From positions 1,358 through 29,342 of the forward strand of contig QXVZ01024836.1 of assembly GCA_008931825.1 (NCBI GenBank): a DNA stretch of 27,985 nucleotides, given 5' to 3'. Origin of the DNA: Phallusia fumigata. Taxonomy: Eukaryota > Chordata > Ascidiacea > Phlebobranchia > Ascidiidae. This document shows, piece by piece, positions 17,401 through 26,500 of this stretch. The translations under genes and the position numbers were made by a program. Numbering within the stretch: position 1 is the stretch's first letter; each line of letters starts with the position of its first letter. The notes under the pieces are model-generated. The model saw only the letters and a list, made by a program, of their open reading frames with translations, ran no database searches and had not been told where the DNA came from.

Positions 17401-19728
17401 AAACTAACGCCTTGTAATGACGGTGTAGCTGCAGCGCGTTCAACCTTGATCCACCAATTCTTGTACAACGCACATTACTGCTTTAGTGCAATTCTAAAGC
17501 TATCAAGGCTCTTCTGGCGAATGTTATTTGCAAACAACCCCATGAAAAGTTAATTATAATTTTTTTTTTGAACGCGGTTTAAGAACTTTGCCGTTTTTGC
17601 ACGCAATATCGAAAGGAACTCGCACAAAAACCCCACAAAATCCTGTTTAAACATGTCAAAATCGGTCATTAGTTAGGCTGCGCATTTAAAAAACATTACA
17701 TCGGTACTTCTTATTGTAAAATCATAGACAAATATTTGTTTGTGACGTCATTATTGGCGAGTTTTTGACGTCATACAGGCCATACCGCTATCAAATATGG
17801 ACCACTAGTTGCGACAACTCCTGTTTTTGCGTTGTAGCAAATTGAAATGATATGTGAACTGGGAAGACATCAGGCAGCATACTAATACCTTTAAGTTTTG
17901 AGTAAAGTAAATGCTTTCATTACTGTAGGATTGTTCAAAAACTGCACGATGTGGCCCTTTGGTAGAGGAATTTGCACGGCCTTGTTTTTGATTGGTGTTA
18001 TCCTATACCGCACGTTGTCAATTTAGGAAACATACCATTGACGTAAAGGCGGTTGATAAGCCAATTCTGTCCAAACATCACAAACTTTTACAGCGCTATC
18101 CTTTTGAACGTAAAAAGTAACGAGTCGGTATTAAAATGTTCACAATGCACTTTCTGCTGCCACGCGGCGCGGTAACCGGTATGTGATGGTTGTAAAGTGG
18201 ATGGAAAGTTTTGGAAATTTTCCATCAGGGTCGAGAGGCATGGTTCTCCAGTTTGGAATGGCTCCCAACAACTTTGGCCCTGTTTGAAGGAACTTGTTTA
18301 CACGAACTTTAAACCACAAAATAGTTTCAACAGGCGCTGGTTAGCAAGCAACTCAATCGCAAACATTGCATATATCGGTTGCTTATTGGTCTTGGACAGT
18401 GGTACCCAACCTTTGGCCGAACGCACTAAACCCCCTTTAAAAAAGCCTTTATAATTAAATAAACAAGTTCGTTTATATGAGCCATATCATGTGATACCCT
18501 AAATTAATTAAACATGTTCTTTCATATGCGCCATATCATGTGATACCCTAAATTAATTAAACATGTTTGTTCATATGAAACATATCATGTGATACCCTAA
18601 ATTAATTAAACATGTTCTTTCATATGAGCCATGTCATGTGATACCCTAAATTAATTAAACATGTTTGTTCATATGAGCCATATCATGTGATACCCTAAAT
18701 TAATTAAACATGTTCTTTCATATGAGCCATATCATGTGATACCCTAAATTAATTAAACATGTTCTTTCATATGAGTCATATCATGTGATACCAAAAATAA
18801 TTAAACATGTTCGTTCATATGAGCCATACCATGTTTCTGGATATACGCTGAATTGGTCGTCTACTGCAAGTTAAACCATAAAAGCGGATACTTTTGTTTC
18901 TCTGTTTTACTCTCATCTTAGGCATGCAATTAGTTAAAAAACTGGCCGTATCTATAGAATTTTAAATGTAAAAGATTCAAATATCAAAGTATTCGAATCT
19001 CAATAAATTCGAGTACAAAAGGTGATTTGATTTAAAAATATATCTTGTTTTCGTGCTGGAAGGTAAAAACCTTCAAAGCAAAGCAAGTTTACTTTATCAT
19101 TCAGGTATTTTGTTTGCGACAAGCTATAAAAATCTAATTGTGCTTGCTTTCGTTGTAAACCGTGCAATGAGTGGCGAAAACGTCGCTCTTTAAACGTACA
19201 ACTGGAGTTGAATTCGAAACTCTGTATATCAAAGAACTATTGCATGGGGGATCAGGGATTAGCACCACCAACCTTACAAATGCAAGGCGGTTGCACTAAG
19301 CACTGGGTCATCTTAGAGGCCGAGTTGGGATTAGAACCACCAACCTTACGAATCCGAGGTGGTTGCACTAACCACTGGGCAATTTTAGAGACCGAGCTGG
19401 GATTAGAACCACCAACCTTACTAATGCAAGACGTTTGCACTAACCACTTGGTCATTTTAGAGGTTGAGTTGGGATTGGAACCACCAACCCCGCGTTTTAA
19501 CTTAAGACCCTTTTAGGCGCAAATTTAAACTGAAATTTGTGTTTAGACAATCCGATGCGGTTGAGTGACATCGCCCGAATCAACATACGACGTAAAATCG
19601 GGCAGAAGAGAATTCAGGAGATCCGCGAAATGGACCTGCCGCGACGGATTAAAGCCTTTCTCTCGTTTAGGTTTTGCCTTCCTTCTTTTTCTATGAACTC
19701 TTTTCTTAGCTACCAACGCCTTTTCTAA
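14323..19728 (+). CDS. ASB1-like: Ankyrin repeat and SOCS box protein, ASB1-like
   Basis: Coding exons 14323-14445, 15125-15318, 16291-16574 and 19547-19728 chain in phase to 783 bp (260 residues plus stop). An in-frame TAG precedes ATG 14323. Ankyrin units: LHRASRCGDCEW (half unit), NKLGATAIWLAAVMGHVEAV, QTPLYAATKFNHLECARALL, TPIYIAALDNYPDMMEILI, with a fifth beginning at GNLPVYMTL. The last exon is a SOCS box: BC-box LSDIARINIRRKIG and Cul-box LPRRIKAFL. ASB proteins recruit Elongin B/C through the BC-box and Cullin-5/Rbx2 through the Cul-box; ankyrin repeats bind the substrate to be ubiquitinated. Repeat order and motifs follow vertebrate ASB1 as I recall it, but the product is shorter than ASB1 (about 335), missing C-terminal ankyrin repeats. 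Either the gene is reduced or an exon in 16575-19546 was missed. Confidence 0.85.
14490..14955. repeat. 70-bp tandem array, right (inverted) arm, seven units
   Basis: AACCATAG-type cores (complement of CTATGGTT) occur near 14528, 14595, 14666, 14735, 14805, 14875 and 14938. AAAGCGGGTTTCCTAACGA-type blocks precede them. This is the reverse complement of the 13600-14075 unit, more diverged. It starts about 45 bp after the exon 1 donor. Confidence 0.88.
15125..15318 (+). CDS. ASB1-like: ASB1-like exon 2
   Basis: Acceptor TAATTTTTAG (ends 15124), donor GTAAGG at 15319, 64 codons plus two bases. It encodes a loop and then a canonical ankyrin unit NKLGATAIWLAAVMGHVEAV followed by KLLIQSGA. TGACGTCA at 15181-15188 lies within the coding sequence. 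Confidence 0.88.
15625..15805 (+). mobile_element. SINE family B copy
   Basis: B-box-like GGGTTCGAATCCCACC near 15682, followed by the family tail: GCGACTATGATTTGGTATAA then CGCCCCTTGCAGGCTTGGCG. The same tail occurs at 27795-27838 (+) and 27545-27600 (-). Confidence 0.65.
16045..16120 (+). mobile_element. Degenerate SINE family A tail
   Basis: GAAACTGCAATGAAGCTGGT followed by a GTCGTTCCACCCCC end resembles the family A tail (GAACTGCAATGAGGCAGGTA ... GTTGTTCCGTCCACC). Weak match, in intron 2. Confidence 0.35.
16291..16574 (+). CDS. ASB1-like: ASB1-like exon 3
   Basis: Acceptor CACTTCTTGCAG, donor GTAAGA at 16575; one base in, 94 codons, one base out. It holds two full ankyrin units (QTPLYAATKFNHLECARALL and TPIYIAALDNYPDMMEILI with RHGADVNG), then a charged loop (RRRTDVIGDKGENEF) and the start of another unit. 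TGACGTCA occurs twice in the coding sequence (16486, 16510). Confidence 0.88.
17234..17328. mobile_element. hAT-like MITE terminus
   Basis: ATTCGG-rich sequence: GATTCGGTTGATTCGGCCGA, then CCGCCGAATATTCGGTTTCG, ending ATTCGGTGCATCACTA. Its complement begins TAGTGATGCACCGAAT, close to the TAGGGATGCACCGA termini common in animal hAT elements. Only one end is clear. Confidence 0.5.
18401..18960. mobile_element. hAT-like non-autonomous element carrying a minisatellite
   Basis: It begins CAGTGGTACCCAACCTTTGG, a typical hAT terminus type. The right portion (18820-18960: TGTTTCTGGATATACGCTGA, GTCGTCTACTGCAAGTT, GGCATGCAAT) matches the element at 26014-26225 in order. The 26-kb copy lacks the expanded 49-bp array between. 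The 3' terminus is not identified. Confidence 0.5.
18451..18835. repeat. 49-bp minisatellite, about eight units
   Basis: The unit contains AATTAATTAAACATGTTC, a CATATGAGCCATATCATGTG run and ATACCCT. CCATATCATG recurs at 18482, 18531 and then every 49 bp to about 18825. Units are very similar, suggesting recent expansion. Each carries TTAATTAA, ACATGT and CATATG palindromes. Confidence 0.93.
19255..19515 (-). repeat. 72-bp tRNA-like tandem array, minus strand
   Basis: GGGATTAG(A)ACCACCAACC starts at 19255, 19327, 19399 and 19471, exactly 72 bp apart. On the minus strand each unit reads CAGTGGTTAGTGCAACC (A-box-like) and GGTGGTTCTAATCCCA (B-box-like), with TCGGATTCGTAAGG between. Length and boxes recall a tRNA, but the acceptor stem does not close convincingly. 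As 72 is a multiple of 3, a 24-residue peptide repeat arises in an antisense frame. The array ends about 30 bp before the SOCS-exon acceptor. Confidence 0.85.
19547..19728 (+). CDS. ASB1-like: ASB1-like last exon: SOCS box
   Basis: The acceptor TTGTGTTTAG ends at 19546; the two first bases complete an Asp codon with the G left by exon 3. BC-box MRLSDIARINIRRKIG (Leu at the Elongin C contact position, Cys of the consensus replaced by Ala) and Cul-box LPRRIKAFL (LPxP degenerate to LPRR). A 20-residue tail rich in Phe and Ser runs to TAA at 19726-19728. AATAAA at 20238-20243 could be the poly(A) signal. Confidence 0.85.
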
Positions 19729-19779
19729 CTTTATCTTTTTTCTTCCCCTTTCGTTTTTCTCACAAGACTTCTCGAATTA

Positions 19780-20071
19780 TGACGTCATCTGAGACAACTG
19801 TGACGTCACAATGAGGACGGAAAGGAGAATCTACTGATGAAATTTCATGTATCCTTAAAAGCTTGGAATTGCCAAAATAACAACGTTATTCAGTGATGAC
19901 GTCACGCAGTTTTGAGGAATGGCGACGTCAGACTGGTGACGACAAAGACAGATGCCTTTGAAGTTCTCTCTAACAATTTATCTATCATGAAAACTTCATT
20001 TTTCGTCCCAACTTCTTTATGACGTCACACGAAATTCTCTTTCGTGATTTTTTTACGTTTTAATGACGTCG
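19780..20071. promoter_or_regulatory. CRE cluster between the ASB1-like and SLC6 genes
   Basis: Perfect TGACGTCA at 19780, 19801, 19897 and 20020, plus near matches CGACGTCA (19923) and TGACGTCG (20064). TGACGTCA is the CREB/ATF palindrome. It overlaps the presumed 3' UTR of the upstream gene and lies 0.5-0.8 kb before the SLC6 start. This motif is frequent throughout the right half, so regulatory use here is uncertain. Confidence 0.4.
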
Positions 20072-20237
20072 GATCAACAAAAAAGAGTTTTGCCCCAAAA
20101 GAAGTCAAAATTTTTGTTCATGCATACTTGAGATGTTTTTCGCTAGCGATTTCGTTTGATAAACCCCGACTGCGGCGTCATCGCGTCGTTAGCGTTACAT
20201 TTTGTTTGAACAGACTTTTATCACCTGATGGTTCGCA

Positions 20238-20243
20238 AATAAA
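20238..20243 (+). terminator. Candidate poly(A) signal of the ASB1-like gene
   Basis: AATAAA about 510 bp after the stop codon; a second AATAAA occurs near 20356. Confidence 0.35.
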
Positions 20244-20485
20244 CAGAATTTACTAAATGCGGTGAAGTTTCCTAACCCGTTCGAACCAAGTGACTCACAA
20301 AAGTGTTTTTCCAAGTCGCATTCCTAAACAAGCACGAAATTCTTAGCGAAAACATAATAAAGCCTGTTTTCCATCAGACTGGCATGTTGCGTGCAAACAA
20401 CCAGCTCTCCAAGTTGTTATTTTGTGGCTGCGGGTGTGCTGTGTTGCGAGAAGAAGGCAAATGCGCTTAAAACGAGTCCAGTTTT

Positions 20486-20497
20486 TGACTCGAGTCA
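20486..20497. promoter_or_regulatory. TGACTCGAGTCA palindrome upstream of the SLC6 start
   Basis: A perfect 12-bp palindrome made of two opposed TGACTC half sites (AP-1-like) with a central CTCGAG, 68-79 bp before ATG 20565. A plausible bZIP site near a transcription start; inference. Confidence 0.35.
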
Positions 20498-20564
20498 GTC
20501 GAATTAGTCCGATGTTATTTGGTTCAGCAAGTTAAGCTTATTGACGAAAAAGTTAAGTTATTAA

Positions 20565-20588
20565 ATGGACACCATGGACAAAAAAGAG
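20565..20588 (+). CDS. Probable SLC6 start exon
   Basis: ATGGACACCATGGACAAAAA ends GAG before GTAAGA at 20589, eight codons (MDTMDKKE), phase 0. The next exon at 25158 also opens in phase 0 with VEANEKDEA, giving a charged cytoplasmic N-terminus typical of SLC6. The link spans a 4.6-kb intron and is inferred. Confidence 0.5.
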
Positions 20589-23500
20589 GTAAGACAATAT
20601 TGTTTATACACTATTTTGGGGCCGTTTTTTTACAGTATTTACAGTCGATGTGACGTCACAACGTTACGTAACCGGCAAAACGTCATAAAGCAAAAAAAAG
20701 TCTTAAAGTATGAGACACGCGGTTTTACACAACAACTAGATATGGCAGTTTCAAAAACTTCACCAACTATTTCCGAACACAAAATTGATGCAAAATGTTG
20801 TATTTGTTACATCCAGCCGATATTACAATAACAGTAGTAATTATACGTATCGCTGTGCAGGAAATTATGACGACAGGAAAGTTAAATAGCGTCGGTTTTA
20901 AACCATCAGTGTGCAGGGCCAGATGGTGCTGTTTAAACTAACAGTTAAGCTTTAATAATGGCTTTTCATTTTGTTTTTGATTAAAAACACTTGGAAAATG
21001 GAGTTGGCTTTGACTGCCATGTTATAACTCATACAAAAGTGCCAAATTGTCCTTCTTAATGTGAAATTCTAACATCTGTGTGGATGTTAGAAGTGAAGTT
21101 TCAGTTAAATTTTGCAATGTAATCGTTTTTTGCTTACACAGTTGAAATTCGAATTTTGTTGTTTGATTTCTATCCTTGGTGGACGGAACAACGCCTGAAT
21201 GCGTTATGCTCACAATGAGTCCACCGTCGAGCTACCCGCCTCATTGCAGTTACGTCCGATTTTTGTAACATTTAGGACTTGGTAACTATTAATTTGGATC
21301 AACCTGTCGGGTTCCTCTGGATTGGAGCAATGCCGCTCAAGTTTCCTGTTCAGGGAAACACTAGCAACCGAGACGGGATTCGAACCAATAACCTTGCAAG
21401 TAACTTGGAGTCATGATCGTATTTATAAACATCCTTTAGGCCCGAAATGCAACTAAAAGACCACAAAGGGCGTTTTGAAGTCTAGTACAACACCCTTAAA
21501 ATAGCTTTAAGGGGGTTGAGAATAAAAATTAGACCTCCTCACGTTAAAATATTTGCACCGTCCCTGGGGAGATAAAACCAATAAGGCAGTGACAACTTTC
21601 CATTTGAACTCGATTGCCAAATCTAAACAAATTAGTCTCTTTGGGGCTTGTCGAACCACTTGTACATCTGAACTGTGTCAATAGACCGTGCATTTAAACC
21701 TCTAACATTGAGTAACGTAGGCATTGATTCGTGTAGTAACATACCTACCTGCAGGGTTTATGTACCCTTTGCTGGCAAACCGTACGTTGTTTAAATTTTC
21801 AATGTCAGTTATGTCAATCATACGTGTTATGCAGATTTTCCTGACGTCACAGAGCCTTTTGTTCTACGTCATTATATTTTTTATGATGCTTTTCGTGAGT
21901 TTAATAGTATGTAATGGAAAACTTGAACGTTTTAGGGCGTTTTATAACAACTTCGGCGTTTTTAATTTGATATCCTTCAATAGAACTGCGGACCGCATGA
22001 AATGCACAACATTACGGACGGGTTTAAACAAGCCCGTTATAACACGGTTGAATGTTTATTATAAATCGCCAACAATAGCAAAGTCATCTCGATGGAATAC
22101 TTACACATAAACACTTAATGGTGTCTGACTTTTGATGCTATGTTTTATACTTAATTCTGATGCGGGTCATATGAAATAGTCAAGCGGACCGCAGGTTCCC
22201 CAGTCCTGCTTTATAAAGCTAATACCAAAGCTAGACAGTTTTTAAAACTTTTTAAAAATCATTCCAAATTAAGTCTTACTTCTTCAACAAAAGGGCCGAT
22301 TTGTTTGAAAGTTGTCTAAAACCTTTTGTTTACTCCCCTTACGGTGAAAAGAACCAGTCTAGTGGAACAAACAGTCTACTTTGACACCTGCCGAAAGCCA
22401 CAATGAAAACGGATTACGCAAAAGGATTTAGGAATTTTCATTGTGCCAAAGCCGGCCACCTAAATCGCCTGTTCTGTTGCACTCTGCTCCTTTCAAAACC
22501 AGGGCATTTTGATTGATGGCTTTAAAGGCCTGTTTGTGAAGCTCAGCACGCAATGTGGATAATAAAAGGCTTTTGTGTAAACGCCATTAGCTTTGTTGAT
22601 ACTTTGGCTTTTTTAGAAGTTTTTGGTCATTAAAAATATGTGGTAGACCCTTAAATCTACCAAATGTTTTGTGAAGGCAGGTTGGTTTATTTGTCTGTTT
22701 GTTTTGTGTTATCAACGGTGTCTGGAACACTACTCAATTATTTTTCCAATAATTAATCCGCCACTACATGCTTTGGCTTTGGCTTTGGCTTTGGTTATTT
22801 CATGTGTTGCGTTGTTGACTCTATAATCTGTTTTAAACTATCATTTCACTGGTTTGGGGTTGTCGCCAAGTTGACCGAGTGGTTAGCGCAACGGCCTTGT
22901 GCTCGCAAGGTTGTGGGTTCCAATCCTGTCTCAAATCCTGCTTGTGTTTTCCTGCGAAAGAAGCTAAAGCGGCATTGCTCCAACCCAATGGAACCCGATG
23001 GGCTGACCCAATTGCAGTTACCGACTTAAAAAACAAAAAAATGAACAAAAAACGGGTCCAATGGAACTGCAGGCAGGTAGACCGACGGTGGCTTCATTGT
23101 GAACGTAACGCATTCAGGCGTTGCTCCGTTCACAGAGGAAAAGTAAAACAGACAAGGCCGCTCTTGCCCTGAGCGTTACAAAAAATTCCGAAATGTCTAA
23201 TTTTAGCTACATGGGGTCAGATTTCAAACGGGTTTTGTTCAAAAGTATGTGAAAAAATATTTACACGCATTTTTGGTGTATATATGAGCTCGTTTTCGTC
23301 AGTCAGACTCTTTAAAATCGTTTCATATGTCTTACGTACGGTGTGACCCACGCAAAAAGTAAAACTGTTGCTTGAAGTGGCGAAAAAATGTTTAAACTAG
23401 TATCTAGGTCAAAGGTCAGTGTACCATGGCCGTATTTCACAATCGAAAATTCTTTTGCTAGAATCTTTTCATTGTAAACCTAAATTCGGTTTGTAAAGCA

Positions 23501-26500
23501 TGTATTAACGGCATAACATATTAAAGAAAAGTTGCCTATAACAGTAAATCCATCCCTGGTCCAAATGTATGGTAATATAGGTACGTTTCCAAATGCACAG
23601 TAATATTTTTTTGCAAAGAACGTTTGGTTTAAAAATGATGTCGCAACATATTAGTTTTCACAGGCATCGTTTTCAATTTACCTTCTTGCAGAGCGTCTAG
23701 TATAAGGGTTCTGAATCAGGGGTATCCCTAACCCCTAGGGGTACGAAATCTGTTTATAGGGAGTACGAGGGTGTTAAAACTTTGGGTCAATTATTTAGAT
23801 ACTACAGTAGATCTATAACATCCAAAAAAATTTTCTTATTAAAACCTGAGGACAATAATTACTTTTCGGAAAATCCAGTATAATTCCAATTTATACTAAA
23901 GAAAAGTTCGAGAAGCACTTTTAATGACTCGTTGAACTTTGGACAGTCCCGTGACTGTTGCCGATTCTTCATTGCGAAATGCAAATGTTTATTTCTTTTC
24001 ATGGCTTTTTGTGTAATTTCTGCAATCCGTCATTCACTGTTTTTGAAAGAACTGCAATGTCATAAAAAAACGGAGCCTTTTCAACGGCACTGAGTTTAAA
24101 TCGCCCTTCATCCATCACACCACAAACAAATCGCTTCTAGCAATCCAACAAAAGACTAAAAAAACATCCATTTTTTAAAGTCCCTAACAACTGTCAAAAC
24201 GAAAGCGTTTTTTTACAGTCAAAATATCTCATTTCGTGCCGCCGTTATTTGCTTTAAGGCCCAACTATAACCCCTGAAGATTGATATGACGTACTGATCT
24301 CAGACTGTAAAGAATTATATGGCCCACAAGCCTAACGCCTGGCAATTAATCAAGAAATGCGCAAACACGCCTTTTGTACTGAAAACCTGTTGACTCAGGA
24401 CCACCGAAGGACCTTTAAAACTACAGCGTTAAAAGCCTTCCTAACTTTTAACTGTTTACATTGTTTACAGGGGGTTAGGTACAAAGTAAGACATCTCAGA
24501 GTTTTTCAAAGGTCTAACATGTGCCAAATTAAATTGGTGTTTGAAAAATTAAATTGCTAAGCAGTGCCTTCGCTCAAAGGTAAACGTGACGTCACAGTGG
24601 ATGACGTGATGGTGACGTGGTGCAAAAAAAAATTTTTTTAAATCCCAACAAAATTTTTGGGGCAAAAATTTGTTTGTGACGTAAGACAAACTTTGTGACG
24701 TAGAAACATGACGCCGTTCCTCTGAATTAAACAACAGACGGTCTTATACAGCTTTACGTGTTAATTAAAGTAACCAGCATCTAAAAAATATGAAAATATA
24801 ATGAAACAGCTGGCTCAACGGTAGACCATGATAAGCATAACCTCCGGGTGTTATTCACCCCACAGAGCAAAAAATAAGTCTAGGAGAAAAAGACTATTTG
24901 TACCATGCACCATATTTATTGTCCAATTCAGTCATTATAACGGCTGTGGGTAAGTTTGTGAGGGTCAAAAAACTACACACAGGACCAGTAAAAACGTAAA
25001 AGTTGATCAAAGAGAACTGCAATGAGGCAGGTAGCTCGACGGTGGACTCATTATGAGCATAACACATTCAGGCGTTGTTTCGCCCACCGAGGATAAAAAG
25101 GAAACAAAAACGTAAAAACTTCACAAAACTGACACAAACTGTTTTTTTTATCATCAGGTAGAAGCTAACGAAAAGGACGAAGCTTTAGATGGACGAGAAA
25201 AATGGGGAGGTCAAGTAGAATTCCTTCTCTCCTGCATCGGCTACTGCGTCGGTTTAGGCAATGTTTGGAGATTTCCTTATTTGGCATACGAAAGCGGCGG
25301 AGGGGCTTTTCTCATTCCCTACGTCATAATGCTGATTTTGTGTGGAATTCCCCTTTTCATGATGGAGCTGTCGTTCGGGCAATTCGCTGGTTTGGGACCG
25401 GTTACCGCGTGGAGGGCAGTGCCCGCGTTCAAAGGTAAGCGTGACGTCATAGTTGATGACGTGTTGGCGGCTTCTGTGACGTAATGCAAAAAAATGAGAC
25501 AAATTTTTTTGTGATTTTATAAAAATCCACGCAAGTATGTTTGTGCAATTTTTTTGTGACGTAAGAGAAAATTTGTGACGTGAAAAGATGACGTCATCTT
25601 TTAAATCCGGTAGTTTTACGTATTCGGAAAAATAATAACTAACATAAGGTTACGTTTTAAAAGGACTCGTTTAAAGCTTTTAGTGGGTTTACACTTTCTA
25701 AGTAAACTTCGATCAGTCAACCGTAACTCCCTTAATTTGATTTGATATGCTTGCCCGCACGAACTCGTAAGCGAACCCGCTTTAAGTGAACAAGATTTTT
25801 AAACCGCCGCCCAGTAATGCACATTGAAACGTATTGTCTCAGTAGCGCTACCTAGCGGCCACTTACTAGAGAATAATTTTATTGATACAACAAACTCACT
25901 CCATTGTGAGGCCGTCGTCACATGTCACTTAGGCTCATTTAAACCTTCCTAATACCTAAGGTGTTATTGTGTTGTTACGAGTTACGTTAGCAGGTGGGTT
26001 ATGTCCAACTAAACCAGTGGTACCCAACCTTTTAAGTGTCCTGAACACATTTGACGATTTGGCTAAAATCTGTGACCATTTTTTACAAAACCAGTTGATA
26101 CTGTTACATACAAATGATACCCTGTAGCCTGGTTTCTAGAGGTGCGTTCGATTTGTCGTCTTTTGCAAGTTCGCCCATAACGAAATTTTCATTTTCCTCT
26201 ATTGCTTCCATTTTATGCATGCATAGCACATGAGCCCCAAAATCTTTCTATGGGACCCGGGGGGCTTATGGACCCATGATAGGAAAATTTATCTAAATAA
26301 ACCGATCCATGAACCAAGAGATAAATTTAGTTAGCCCCAACGCCCCTGGTGGGCGTTGGTGATTATAAAAAATGCGCCGACTCCAAAATAGGCAATTGGG
26401 ATACGTGCATAATTACCTGCGTGTTTGGTGCAGCCTTATTGTATCGCTGTCGATGGCATGAGTTATTGCCGAAACGTTTGATAATTAAAGCATGACGCTT

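Larger units (their letters stand above)
16575..19546. other. ASB1-like intron 3 (repeat-rich, about 3 kb)
   Basis: It contains a single N (16984), a hAT-like terminus (17234-17328), the inverted poly-C repeat partner, two CRE palindromes (17743, 17766), a hAT-like element with a 49-bp minisatellite, and the 72-bp tRNA-like array. A possible 66-bp in-phase exon at 17929-17994 has a good acceptor (TTCATTACTGTAG) but no ankyrin character. The 125-residue frame at 17176-17553 crosses repeats and is not supported. Confidence 0.65.
20589..25157. other. SLC6 intron 1 (repeat-rich)
   Basis: It holds SINE family A copies, two CREs (20651, 21842), a hAT-like start near 23711 (AGGGGTATCCCTAACC), a TTTGGC hexamer run (about 22774-22796), and a degenerate copy of the next exon-intron boundary (24561-24713). 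The 128-residue hydrophobic frame at 21724-22110 has no family resemblance or splice support. The rest shows nothing. Confidence 0.6.

Noticed and set aside
17176-17553. 125-residue open frame
   Set aside because: Crosses a hAT-like terminus and the inverted poly-C repeat; no domain.
17929-17994. Extra ASB1-like exon
   Set aside because: Good acceptor and phase, but the 21 codons have no ankyrin pattern and the donor GTGTTA is weak. The four-exon model is already in phase.
18132-18291. Open stretch ending RGMVLQFGMAPNNFGPV as a missing ankyrin exon
   Set aside because: About 50 codons look coding-like, but no ankyrin consensus, no clear donor and a stop follows. Not enough to annotate.
21724-22110. 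128-residue hydrophobic open frame
   Set aside because: AT-rich intronic sequence, no homologous motif, no splice signals or Kozak context. Hydrophobicity follows from T-rich codons.
22861-22935. Genuine tRNA-Leu/Ser gene
   Set aside because: A- and B-boxes are present but stems do not fold into a clean cloverleaf and the sequence continues into a SINE body.
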